A stretch of DNA of 64,000 bases from Tieghemostelium lacteum (taxonomy: Eukaryota > Evosea > Eumycetozoa > Dictyosteliales > Raperosteliaceae): positions 620,001 to 684,000 of the forward strand of contig LODT01000011.1 in assembly GCA_001606155.1 (NCBI GenBank), read 5' to 3'. Under the pieces are notes generated by a model that was given only the letters and a program-made list of their open reading frames with translations, searched no databases and was not told the origin of the DNA. A program made the translations under genes and the position numbers. This document shows, piece by piece, positions 22,601 to 32,625 of the stretch (its first letter is position 1; every line of letters starts with the position of its first letter).

Positions 22601-23326
22601 AGCAGTGAACTATTGTCACTGTCTCTGGTGTCTTGGAAATTTCATTCCATAATGTCAGAAATGCTATGTAATATAGACAGTTGTAATATATCCATAAAAA
22701 ATGATGTAGAAGATCTCAACTATTGCCGATATTCTCTTCTAAAGAAACCACCAGTTTATCTTAGATATACATCATTACCAAGATTCCGTTTCCAAAATAT
22801 TGAACAAATTATAAATGGTGTTCAGACATTGGAGATTGATTGTATTCATGTACACAATGACCACAATATGATATTTTGTAATATCTTCCCACAACTAAAA
22901 CATCTGATATGTTCTGGTACTTTCAAAACCAGATTACTAGAGAGAATATTCTATTCTAATCAGGGTTTAGAAACTTTTACTAAAAACTTTAGTAATGAAA
23001 AAACAAAATTCAACTCTATGGAATTTCCAACAATCAATAACATTTATTCTAAATTGATAGAAACCCAATATCTCACTCTCCAAAAGATCATATTCAACAT
23101 TCAAATTGATCTATCAAACGACAAGAATCATCTATACTCCACTTTGAATTTTATTCAAAGAATTATAAATTCCTCTTCTAAAAATATTAATATTAATTTA
23201 TCTTATTTTGTTTCAGTTTCTATTTTTAAAGGAACTATTCAAACTACCCAATACAATCTCACTATAGAAGATATTAATCAAACTATTAGCGATGAAATTG
23301 ATAATTTAATAAAATTAAATTTATAA
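19639..23326 (+). CDS. Large helical solenoid protein with F-box-like C-terminal region
   Basis: My model has three exons: 19639-19704, 19813-20930 (donor GTGCGT, less usual) and 21001-23326, joined in frame into 1169 residues. I do not recognise a named family. Most of the protein is leucine-rich helical sequence of HEAT/ARM-like character, broken by an Asn-rich stretch at about residues 300-325. Around residues 895-945 the sequence LPDLLYRKIVLQCF, then LLSLSLVSWKFHSIMSEML, fits an F-box. It is followed by leucine-rich strands (VQTLEIDCIHVHND, LKHLICSGTF) like the leucine-rich repeats of F-box proteins. It may therefore be a substrate adaptor of an SCF ubiquitin ligase. A trafficking-coat large subunit was considered for the solenoid but could not be supported. 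The first exon is the least certain part. Confidence 0.7.
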
Positions 23327-23512
23327 ATGGAATTGGTAAGTGGGCAATTTGGCGATTCTTGTGTTTATCTTTGAAAATTTTTGTTAAAGTTTCCTAATTT
23401 AGAAAGTTTTTTTTTAAAATGGTGTTATAAAAATAAATTTTTAAATCTAGATTTTTTTATTTTTTAGATTATCATTTCAATTTACAAACTTCGATAAACT
23501 TGTATATAAATA

Positions 23513-24013
23513 ATGAATACCAATAATTCTTTTAATGTTGACCCAGTATCTGTAATATATACACAAACTACCTATACAGGAGCTCAAAATACACACAAAA
23601 GTGGTAAATTAAGAATATTTCCAAGATTTTCAAGAAAGAAGGCAAAGCCAGCTCCAGCTGTGGTGCCATATAAAACAAAAGAAATGCCATCTGAATATGG
23701 AGGTGTAGTCTATCCTTTAAATTATCATAATGAAAAGATGTACCAACAACACCAAAACTCTCAAGTTATGTACCAAACACAACCAACAACTAATTCCTAT
23801 CAAATTGAAAAATATTCAATGCCTTTTTCAAATGGTAACTGTGCCACTTCTCAAGTATATAATAGTGCTTGTGAATCTTCCGAATATATTTCGACTTCAC
23901 ATAATGGTATTGACCCCTCCCAAGTAGAAATTTTAAATTCAATTCAACAACAAAACAATTCTTACTATCAAGATAGTTCACAATATCAAAATTATAATTA
24001 TTATAACCAATAA
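23513..24013 (+). CDS. Small orphan protein, Tyr/Gln/Asn-rich
   Basis: 166 residues, one exon. A basic patch (KLRIFPRFSRKKAKPAPA, about 31-50) lies between a polar N-terminus and a long C-terminal region rich in Tyr, Gln, Asn and Ser that ends in NYNYYNQ. No domain, signal peptide or membrane segment is visible. The composition suggests an intrinsically disordered, possibly phase-separating or adhesive protein. The distance of under 200 bases from the upstream gene means its promoter is short. It could be dictyostelid-specific. Confidence 0.6.
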   Translation: MNTNNSFNVDPVSVIYTQTTYTGAQNTHKSGKLRIFPRFSRKKAKPAPAVVPYKTKEMPSEYGGVVYPLNYHNEKMYQQHQNSQVMYQTQPTTNSYQIEKYSMPFSNGNCATSQVYNSACESSEYISTSHNGIDPSQVEILNSIQQQNNSYYQDSSQYQNYNYYNQ

Positions 24014-24314
24014 ATTTAAAATATATAATATAAATTATATTTAAATACTGTACATTTTAACTCAACTCAAATTACACATTCAAATATATATTAGGATTAC
24101 CTTATTTTAATACATTGATTTATTGTTTTTCTTTTTTTGTTTTTTTTTTTTGTTGAAGGTGAAAAGAACTCTTTTTCATATTATAGACTAATTAGGACCT
24201 AGATTTTTGTTTTTGAAAAGTTGTTGGTTGGTTGATGTTAGTGAATGTGAATGTGGAAAATGATGGTTGATTATTGATTATTTTTTTTTTTTTGTTGCTG
24301 TTGTTAAATTTAGT
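24014..24314. other. Convergent intergenic region
   Basis: 301 bases between the 3' ends of the orphan (plus) and CYRI (minus). Plus-strand TTG/GTTG-rich sequence near 24140-24310 corresponds to CAA-rich 3' UTR of CYRI. No gene seen. Confidence 0.4.
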
Positions 24315-25683
24315 TTAGTCGTGTAATAATAATTGTTGAATGGCACCTGGGGTTTCTGGATCGTTTAAGTGAATTGTAGTAAATCTTAGGGCATTTAAAA
24401 GTCCAGGAGATGAGGAAGTGTTGGAAAACTTAAGAGTAATAATACAATTTTTAATAAAAATTGATGATTTCTTTACAAAGGCACCTTGTGGGTGAATATG
24501 ATCGTATAAAATGATTGATCCAACCATAGCTCTTAAGCAAAACATGTTAATTTCTTCAGATGCAAATCTAATATAGGTTATAAAAATGTTAGTATACTAA
24601 TGAGGTAAATGTTTTAATGTAACTAGATAATTACTTCTTTTTATCAACCATATCGTGACAAACATTTGCCATTGTTGCCAAAGCTGTAGTGACATTGTCT
24701 CTTGGAACAGTAGTATCCTAATGATGAAGATCTATATTAATACAAAGAGTAATAACTTTTAGGTGTATAGTAGATAACATACCAATGAAAGGAATTTTAC
24801 AGTGGTTTCACTTAATACTTTCATCATTGGAGTTGGATAAGCAAAGAACAATGACATTCTGTTTGCCAATTCATCACGAATTTTAATGTTGGCATCTTTT
24901 TTAGTCAACTTCATTCTATTTAAAGTACGACGATAATATGAAAAATCATTTTGAATTGCTGGGTTAACCATCTAGAGTAAGAGAATAGAGAAGATATAAT
25001 GTTTAGTATAAATGCTATAGGATGTTTTTTTGTTTTTTACAAAATGGGTAGATATGACTTACTTTAGCATCATCAAATTTCAATACAAAATCAAAAATAT
25101 CGGCTAATTGTTTAGCAAGAGCTTGTTGATTGGATAGAGATGATTTTGGATCATTCTTGCATAATGCAACCAAAAGTTTTGGGAAACAAGTTTCCAATTC
25201 CAATGAGAAATCATAAAAGAGTTGTAATTGATCAACTGCTGGTAATACAGCTTCCCATGCTGCATCTTCTGTCTCTGGACCTGGATTGGTAATGGCTCTT
25301 CTAATAAATTCATTACAACCAGCATACTTTAACAAACTATTAATAATACCTGGACCTCTGTTTAATACATCTCCAACTGTTTTGTGAAGTTCTCTTTCAT
25401 CTTCTGAAGGTTGTGCATCTGTGATTTAAAAAAAATATTCATTAGTTTAATTTGATCCAATGTCATTTCATATGGTAAACACATAAACACAAATAAAAAA
25501 AAAATACAAGATATATAGATTTATAAATATAAAAAAAAAAAATCTAATAATAACCACGACTAAAACTAGGTTTTGAAGTGTTGCTTTTTGTCGGTGCTGT
25601 AGATTGGATAGTTTACTTTCAAAATCTATAAAAATTTGCTCAGCATGATCTGTTCCATTAATAAAACTTAATAATTGACCCAT
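24315..25683 (-). CDS. fam49: CYRI/FAM49 Rac1-binding regulator of Scar/WAVE, five exons
   Basis: CYRI proteins bind active Rac1 and oppose the Scar/WAVE complex, limiting Arp2/3-driven protrusions and shaping macropinosomes. Exons are 25617-25683, 25063-25418, 24783-24971, 24635-24717 and 24315-24567; all junctions keep frame and give 315 residues (human CYRI-B about 324). Exon 1 starts MGQLL with the N-myristoylation glycine, and its junction restores F-E-N-A-Q-P as in vertebrates. Exon 3 carries [19 protein letters not shown]; the paired arginines are those needed for Rac binding in CYRI-B. Next come [12 protein letters not shown] and, in the last exon, [17 protein letters not shown]. The 198-base first intron contains extra open frame that is not coding. 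This gene and capping protein put two actin regulators in the same window. Confidence 0.95.
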
Positions 25684-26164
25684 CTTTTTGCTAGTAGTGT
25701 GATATAAATATTTATATGGAGATTATGTGATTATACAATGGTGGTGAGTTTAATTTTTTTGGTTTTTTTGAAAATTGTAATATATATATATATAAATATA
25801 GATATCTGCTGCCTGTTGTTTTCTAAATTCTACAATTAATCCTCCCTTTTCTAAATAGGAAATTGATGTGTATCTATGTAAAAAATGAGAATAAAAAAAA
25901 GCTAAGGTAAAAAAAAAAAAAAAAATCAAAAAAATGGATTTTTTTTTTAAAATTTTTTGCTGTTAATATATTTAATTTTTGATTATTTATAAATAGAACT
26001 AAATTTTTAATTTTAAATGATATCTATTATTAAATAATTGAAAGATATTCAAATAAATAACAATTATTTATTAAAATTGATATATTTAATTTTCGCGGTC
26101 TTTTTTTAAAAATTTAAAAAATAAATTTTTTGGGATACATTCACTGCTCACAAGATATGAAAAA
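25684..26164. other. Divergent promoter region of CYRI and the Ig-fold gene
   Basis: 481 bases of very A/T-rich DNA with TA repeats near 25781-25800 and A and T runs near 25910-25950. It must hold both start sites. No open frame or clear motif beyond oligo(dA/dT). Confidence 0.4.
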
Positions 26165-27919
26165 ATGAACCAACATCAAACACCAAATCAACAAAGTTAT
26201 TCATTAAAATCTTCAAATTCCGGTGTTATTGTAATTGGGTGTATTGATTTTCATAGAATACATATTGGTAAAAGAAGAGTAGTAAGATTTTCATGTATGT
26301 AAACTTTTTAGAAGATTAAAGATGTTAGATGTAATACTAATGTTATTTGGTATCAATTCAAAGTGGCAAACCTTAATAATAACAATAAGGAGATTGTAGT
26401 TAGAAATCTATATTTACAACAACCTATTCAAGTTGAAAACAATAGTTTTAGACAAAACCATCATTCAGGGTCATCAATATCAAGTATAGGTAGTTTTGGT
26501 GGTATTTTTTCAATTGTTGGTAATATTCAGTTCCCCATTAGCATTGGAACCAATGAGGAATTTCAAAGTTTAATTTCATTTGTACCACCACACCCAGGAA
26601 GATTTACAGCACTCCTCACTATTATTTTAGAGGGATATCCACAACCTAAACTTCAACAAATTTCAGTTAATGGTGAAGGTGAAATACCCTCATCACCAAC
26701 ACAAATTATCTATACCGACAACCTACCAATCATTGTAGAAACTCCATTCAAAAAAGCATCATCATTTCAAAGTTTTGATTCTTATAATAGAGGTAGTAGT
26801 AGTAATTCAAGTAAATCATCAAAAACCACAATTTCTACAAATTCATCAGATTCATGGTCATCTTTACCACCATTTCCGCTGTATTTTGATGAGGATATTG
26901 AAGATCAATCAGACAACAATCAAAGTCAACAACAGCAGCAACCATCACAACATATGCACTATAAGAACAGTAATAAAATAGAAACAGTAACAATATCACC
27001 AGTACAAAATTCACATGAGAAAAAAGTTAGATGGAGTCCATTTGTTGCTGAAAAGAAATTTAATGATCAAGAAAGAATTAATGTAAATCAACAAAATCTA
27101 AAACCACATTTAATACACGATGAAGATGATAGTGATGGTAATGAACAACAAGAACAACAAGAAGAGGAGAAAGAAGAAGAGGAAGAACAGGAAGAGTACC
27201 AACAAGATAGTAAACATACATTTAAAATCAAAGATAATTTAAATTATAATAATAATGATAGTAATAATATAAGTAATGGTACTTCTAGTAATTATTATTA
27301 TAATAATCAAAATATTACCAAATCGGATAAACAACAACAAGAAATATTAGTTAATAATTTTTCCTACAGTAATGATATTATAAATAGTAAATTTCAACAA
27401 TTGGAAAAAAAATTATTTGATTTAACCAAAAGAGTAGAAGAACGATACCACTCTACAAATTCACAACCAACAGTAAATCAACATCATCATCAATATAAAA
27501 TGTATAATAATAATCATAAAAATCAACAATATAGTGGATATAAAGAATCACCTCCATTATATGGAGATAGTAATGAAAAGAAATCCAAACCTCAACCAAC
27601 AATGGTACCAATAACATCAACAACAGCACAAGTAATTTCAAAACCTACAACACCTATAAATAGTAAAAATATAAAACAACAACAATATGCTGTAAATATA
27701 ACTCCAAATAATAGAGAATATATACCTGGTTTTAATACAAAAGAGAATCTTGATTTACTGAGAGAGATGGAATCTAAAACACCAAGACCTAAACCAGAAA
27801 CTCCTGCATCTTGGAAAGATTTTTTAAAAAAGGATCAAGGTATTGATGACTCTATAAATAATATCAATTTTAATAGATTTGATCAAACTCCATTTAAAAA
27901 TCCAAAACAAGCCTATTAA
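26165..27919 (+). CDS. Putative ASH/MSP-type Ig-fold protein with disordered tail
   Basis: Exons 26165-26294 and 26364-27919 join in frame (TCA T|TG GCA) into 561 residues. The first about 170 residues look like the Ig-like fold of centrosomal or ciliary ASH and MSP proteins: GVIVIGCIDFHRIHIGKRRV, FSLANLNNNNKEIVV, FVPPHPGRFTALLTII and a closing VNGEGE. The order of strands and the final G-E-G-E match that fold. The rest is Ser/Gln/Glu/Asn-rich, with an acidic run (about 260-285), a short coiled coil near 365-385 (FQQLEKKLFDLTKRVEERY) and a C-terminal conserved-looking segment (ESKTPRPKPETPASWKDF). Dictyostelids have an acentriolar centrosome, so a centrosomal role is an attractive guess but is inference only. 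Confidence 0.65.
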
Positions 27920-28071
27920 ATATCAAATAAAACGGTTATTTATTATACACACAACCAATCATTCTGGACATTGACTTCACAAATAACGTGATAGAATGAA
28001 AACAGAAAAAATATTTTTTTTTAATTTTTTTTTTTTTATTAGATAGATTGTATTTTTGAAGAAAGAGGAAA

Positions 28072-29309
28072 ATGATCAAAAACTTAAAAGCACCACTACA
28101 ACAATTCTATAAATTTCATGTAATTACTCGTATTAGATATTGAAAAGAAAATTTTTAGAAAATATGTATTAATTTAGAAAGAATATACAGAGATCATTCA
28201 GCACAGATACCTCATCAATTACACATGCACCAAATCTATCAAATATCACACAGGGATCACGTACACAATTTACAGGTTTAGTAGCAACAGTTTTTGGAGC
28301 TACAGGATTTACAGGTAGATATTTAGTTCAACTTTTAGCCAGAACCGGTATTCAAGTAGTCATACCATACAGAGGTGAGGATGCCAGTTTCCGTGATCTT
28401 AAGGTTCTAGGTGAACTTGGTCAAATCATTCCAATGAGATATGATATCAGAAACGACGATTCAATTGAGAGAGCAGTAAGTCATTCGAATATAGTCATTA
28501 ATTTAGTCTCTAGACAATATGAAACTCGTAATTTTACTTTTGACGATATCAATATAAAAGCTGCTTCTAAAATTGCACAAATCTCAAAAAATAATGCAGA
28601 GAAGTTTGTTCATGTCTCTGCATTGAACGCTAGTGAAAACTCTGAATCTCAATGGTCAAAAACTAAGGCTATTGGTGAGAAATTGGTTCGTGAAATCAAT
28701 CCAAATTGTACAGTAATTAGACCAGGTTTGATCTTTGGTGATGAGGATAGACTCATTAATAAGTGGTCTAAAATTACTCAATTTTGGCCATTCATTCCCC
28801 GTTATAATCAAGATTTAAAGTTCCAACCATTACATGTATGTTTTTTAAGAGAAAAAAAAAAAAGTTGATTTTACATGTATTAACCCCCAGAGAACTACAA
28901 TGAATATATATAGTGTTTTGATTTAGCAAGTGCAATTTTAGCAGTATTAGAATTACCAAATACCAATGGTAAGGTTTATGAATTGGGTGGTAATGAAATC
29001 TTTACATGGAAAGAATTCCAAGATTTAATTATTGAGGGTACAGCTCAAACTGATAAACTCAATATTCCAGTATCATTAGACTTTATGAAACCAGTTTCAC
29101 AAGCTATTGAATTGTTATCTCGTGACCCACCATTCATTAAAGACGAATTAGAATATCTCAATCAAGATCTATTAGTTAACACTGGTGCATTAACTCTCAG
29201 TGATCTTAATGTTAAACCAACTCCAATTCAAGAGAAATTAATTAGACTTTCTAGAATGTACAGACCTGGTAAATTCTTTAATGCCATTGCCAATCCACAA
29301 AATAAATAA
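28072..29309 (+). CDS. ndufa9: NDUFA9, 39-kDa subunit of mitochondrial complex I
   Basis: Accessory subunit of NADH:ubiquinone oxidoreductase with a Rossmann (extended SDR) fold that binds NADPH without catalysis. Exons 28072-28119, 28191-28835 and 28914-29309 join in frame into 362 residues (human 377). The first junction uses the acceptor after AATATACAG; it gives KFH-RSFSTDTSS, a plausible mitochondrial targeting region with R-S-F. The cofactor loop is VFGATGFTGRYLVQLL at about 48-63, and FVHVSALNAS, KAIGEKLVREINPNCTVIRPG and IFGDEDRLINKW follow the family pattern. The third exon begins C-F-D-L-A-S-A-I, matching the D-V-A-x-A-I region. The tail-to-tail neighbour is the small three-exon gene on the minus strand. 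Confidence 0.93.
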
Positions 29310-29529
29310 AAAACAGAATATCACTATTCCCATCCCTTCAGACTCAAAAATATCAAAAAACCAAGAGATTCAGCCCTAATAGTAGTATACCTAAAATAAA
29401 ATTTCATGTTCTATAATTTATAATAAATCATCATTTGTATATATGGTTTGTGGTCTGTGTGAATTTGTACAATGTGGTTGAGGTCTATCGTCATTTTTAT
29501 TCCTCATTCCTTTCCTATTTACTATATCT

Positions 29530-30039
29530 CTAATCTAAAGTTGGTGATTTCTTTGTGGAAGCTTTATCTTTTTGTTGTTGTAATTTTGACATTCTTTCGG
29601 CTTCATGTTGCATATAGTTTGTTAGGAAACGAACAGCACTATTGATTATAAAGTATATTAGAATGTAGTTCATTTAGATAAACTATTTGAAAATGTTAAC
29701 ATAACATACTCAGTCTTTTGTTCTTCTATTTTCTTTGGGTCTACTTCAAATTTATTTTTTCTAAAACTTAATCCAATTTGATATTGTAGATTTTTTGTAT
29801 ATCCATTCTATATATATTTGAATGTTAAATATGTTAATTACTGTTATCTATTAAAGTATGGTATGTGATGATATATATCATACAAATGATCCAATATATT
29901 TTGCTAATCTTATACAATCTCTATATATCTTTGGTAGTTAATTAATATTACAATCATCCTTAGGAGTATATATCAATTCAAATTAACATACTTGAATTGT
30001 ACTTTTTTTAATTCCTGGATTATTTAATGCACTTGCCAT
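29530..30039 (-). CDS. Small conserved-looking 84-residue protein, three exons
   Basis: No long open frame exists here, but three short exons, 29992-30039, 29710-29807 and 29530-29638, have clean GT-AG borders (donors GTATGT, GTATGT; acceptors TATAG, CAATAG) and keep frame across both junctions. The product starts MASALNNPGIKKSTIQ, continues NGYTKNLQYQIGLSFRKNKF and ends in a helical, charged segment (AVRFLTNYMQHEAERMSKLQ) with a lysine-rich tail. A further acceptor (TTTCATAG) four bases before the ATG suggests a 5' UTR intron. No signal peptide or membrane span is seen. I do not recognise the family; size and charge would suit a small mitochondrial or ribosome-associated factor, but that is a guess. 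Confidence 0.65.
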
Positions 30040-30582
30040 TCTTCTATGAAAAAATAACGAAAAAAAAATTTTATCTGTATTATTCAAACTACTAAAGATA
30101 TTTCACAATTATTTTATTCAGACTAGATGTTATGTGGACTAGAATTATAGCCTTGCTCTTCAGAAATCAATATTTGAACAAATCAAACTCAAAATATAAA
30201 TGAATAGTTATATTCAATGTCGATATAGTTCGTGCTCTTTAAACATAAAAGAGATATGAATAAATAAAATCGCTAGGTTAGTAATTTGAAAATCAAATTT
30301 GATACTAGGATATGATTTTTCATGTTTCTTTAATGGTGAAAAGATTTAAAAAAATAGATTTAACGGCTCTAAAAATAATCTTTAATTAATTTCCATTTGA
30401 TTTTTTGTAAAGATAAAAATTTTCAATGAATGGCAAAAAATCTAATATTCAAACATGTTTGTGTAGGTGATTTGAAAAAAATGTGGATATCCATAAGAAT
30501 TTTCACAAACTCTCACCCCCATCAATTGTTTTCCATTCAATTATATAAAATAAATAATTGTTAAAAGGAACTTTATTAGAAT
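30040..30582. other. Divergent intergenic region
   Basis: 543 bases between the 84-residue gene (minus) and the PDE12 gene (plus). It is A/T-rich with no open frame. TTTATTAG sits four bases before the PDE12 ATG and could be an intron acceptor. Nothing else recognised. Confidence 0.4.
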
Positions 30583-32073
30583 ATGGAAAAAATTATTATA
30601 TTTCCACCTATACCTGTTGTGCATGTACCTATTACTCTATTCAATTCCAATAAACAGGCAATAGATTCAAAATATATTCTAGAGTGTAACTGGTTTATCG
30701 ACGATGAAATTGTACAGTCTTTTAATGACAATGTAGATCACCATATTGGCACACAACTAAAGAGAACTTCATCTACATCATTATTGTCATTGGTAACTTC
30801 TATTGACCAACCTAAGACACTTACCTATATACCAACACTTAAAGATGCCAATAAGACTCTAAAAGTTACTTGTAAATTCAAATCAAAAATTTTAAATTTA
30901 ATTCCAGATACTTCAATATTTCAGTATGAACATAAAGTACTCTCCAGTAAATCCAATTCACAAAGAGAGATATACTATCTAGACAATAGTTTAAATCATC
31001 CAAATAACAATACAATCAATAATAATAACTTTAGTAGTAGTAAGAGTAATCTAGGTGCAAGTTTACAAAATTATAGAGTTATTCAATATAATATTCTAGC
31101 TGATGGTTATGTCAGTAAATTTATATTTCCATATTGTGAGCCCTATGCACTGTTTTATCAGTACTATAGAAAATATCTAATTGGAAAACAGATATTACAG
31201 TACAACCCTGATATCATTGGACTACAGGAAGTTGAAGATTCCTATGTTGATTTATTTAAAGAGATGGAAGAATGTGGGTACGTAAGATCACCTCCATTTT
31301 CAAATTGTACAGGACTACCAATAACACCAGGAGCAGCCCAAGAAGGTTGTGTCATTTTCTATAGATCATCGAGATTTCAAGTGATTTCTCATCTGTTGAT
31401 TAGATATCAAACTATAAATGCACAGACATGTTCTGTACCTAACAGTATTTTGACATTAGAGCAATATCAACTACTTCTTCAAGAACCAATTTTCAAACCT
31501 ATTCTGGAAAAAGTTATGCCATTCACAGATCACCACACTAAACATGTACTATTACTCTTACAGGATAAACAAACTCAAAGAATATTTGTAGCTGCCTCTA
31601 TACATAATTATTGGGGTTCCATTTCCAAGATGGAATTTAACTATCAATTCCAATGTCTACAAATTGTAATTCTCTCCATGATTTTGGAGAATTTTCTAAG
31701 GTCTAATCAATTGCCTTTAGATACTGGTGTGGTGTTATGTGGTGATTTTAATGCTGGTCCTGAAAGTGAATCTTATAAATTCCTAAGTAAAGGTTTCTTT
31801 AGTGACACTGCAAAGATTACAATACCATTCCAAAGTCCATTTATTTTCAAGAGTATCTATTCACAGTTACCTTATGGTGAACCAAGATTTACAACCTATA
31901 CAAAATCATTTCAAGGTAATATCGATCAGATATTTATAAATAATTCTTTTCAAACTCATTCCATTTTGGATATATCCGATAGATCACTTTATAATGAATT
32001 TGGTTATTTACCATCCATTGTTTTGGGTTCTGATCATATTCTACTACTATCTGATATTGAATTAAAAAAATAA
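30583..32073 (+). CDS. pde12: PDE12-type 2',5'-phosphodiesterase / deadenylase (EEP family)
   Basis: PDE12 is a mitochondrial exoribonuclease that removes poly(A) from mitochondrial RNAs and degrades 2'-5' oligoadenylates. One exon encodes 496 residues. The N-terminal 150 residues are the family's beta-rich, non-catalytic region; a Ser/Asn linker (about 140-160) leads to the endonuclease/exonuclease/phosphatase domain. Its motifs are VIQYNILADGYVSKF, the family-specific YPYC-like FPYCEPYALFYQYY, LQEVE (Mg-binding Glu), the IHNYWG region, LCGDFNAGPESE, GNIDQIFIN and GSDHILLLSDIEL, ending as PDE12 does. In the usual T-H-L-Y-W-H segment the His is kept but shifted by one residue. No clear mitochondrial presequence is visible. 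The related CCR4/nocturnin families are less likely given F-P-Y-C. Confidence 0.88.
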   Translation: MEKIIIFPPIPVVHVPITLFNSNKQAIDSKYILECNWFIDDEIVQSFNDNVDHHIGTQLKRTSSTSLLSLVTSIDQPKTLTYIPTLKDANKTLKVTCKFKSKILNLIPDTSIFQYEHKVLSSKSNSQREIYYLDNSLNHPNNNTINNNNFSSSKSNLGASLQNYRVIQYNILADGYVSKFIFPYCEPYALFYQYYRKYLIGKQILQYNPDIIGLQEVEDSYVDLFKEMEECGYVRSPPFSNCTGLPITPGAAQEGCVIFYRSSRFQVISHLLIRYQTINAQTCSVPNSILTLEQYQLLLQEPIFKPILEKVMPFTDHHTKHVLLLLQDKQTQRIFVAASIHNYWGSISKMEFNYQFQCLQIVILSMILENFLRSNQLPLDTGVVLCGDFNAGPESESYKFLSKGFFSDTAKITIPFQSPFIFKSIYSQLPYGEPRFTTYTKSFQGNIDQIFINNSFQTHSILDISDRSLYNEFGYLPSIVLGSDHILLLSDIELKK

Positions 32074-32625
32074 AATAATTATTTTTTTTTGTTTCACTGT
32101 AATTTATAACTTGTTTTATTTTTCCTTATCAATATTGATCATTATATGTTTAATCAGAGAAAACAGTTTGTTATCACCAAAAAGGAACTTTTTTCAAATT
32201 GTAATTATGTGAAAAAAAAAAAAGTTGGTTGGTGGTGTGATGGTTTGAGAGGTTTAAAAAAAAAACAAATTGTGTGTTGAGTGAGGCGTTAAGATTAAAA
32301 ACTAATTTTGGAACAATTTGGGTTGATTTGTTGATGAAAACTATGAAACTAAAGAGTGGTGAAGGCGTATATAAAATATATAAAGGGGTGATTTTTGGAG
32401 TGAAAGAGGAAACGGATTTTGAGGAGGGGGTTTGGGGGTTGATTAGTGAGAGGAGAGATAGAAAGTAATAACCAATCTAAACGTGATGAAATAAGTATAG
32501 TATAAATATAAATATTACGAGTTGGGTTGGGTTGGGTTGATTAGTGGGTGGTTGCAATATTTGAGGAGAGGTGGCGAATTGGTTATTACTAATTAAACAA
32601 TAAATCTATCCCTACACTGATCCGT
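32074..32625. other. Convergent intergenic region with G-rich (minus-strand C-rich) tract and G4 candidate
   Basis: 552 bases between the 3' ends of the PDE12 gene (plus) and the EDC1/PNRC-like gene (minus). From about 32220 to 32600 the plus strand is unusually G-rich, including GGAGGGGG near 32425. Read on the minus strand this is a C-rich 3' UTR of the neighbouring gene. The plus strand from 32274 is open for 65 codons but begins with GTG and has no convincing ATG or composition, so I do not call a gene. Confidence 0.5.
32524..32548 (+). other. Candidate G-quadruplex
   Basis: Four GGG tracts at 32524-32526, 32529-32531, 32534-32536 and 32546-32548 have loops of 2, 2 and 9 bases, the last at the long end of usual loop lengths. 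Such a motif is rare in DNA this AT-rich. It lies in the 3' flank of the decapping-enhancer candidate, whose RNA would carry the CCC complement. Confidence 0.6.

Noticed and set aside
25468-25616. Extension of the first CYRI exon
   Set aside because: Reading on past GAAA|GTAAAC gives no family similarity; splicing there restores F-E-N-A-Q-P.
32274-32468. Plus-strand open frame of 65 codons
   Set aside because: It begins with GTG, lacks a convincing ATG, has odd Gly/Glu/Lys composition from the G-rich tract, and lies in the 3' flank of the opposite gene.
32521-32540. Telomere-like GGGTT repeats
   Set aside because: Only about three units occur between ordinary genes; there is no long array or subtelomeric context.
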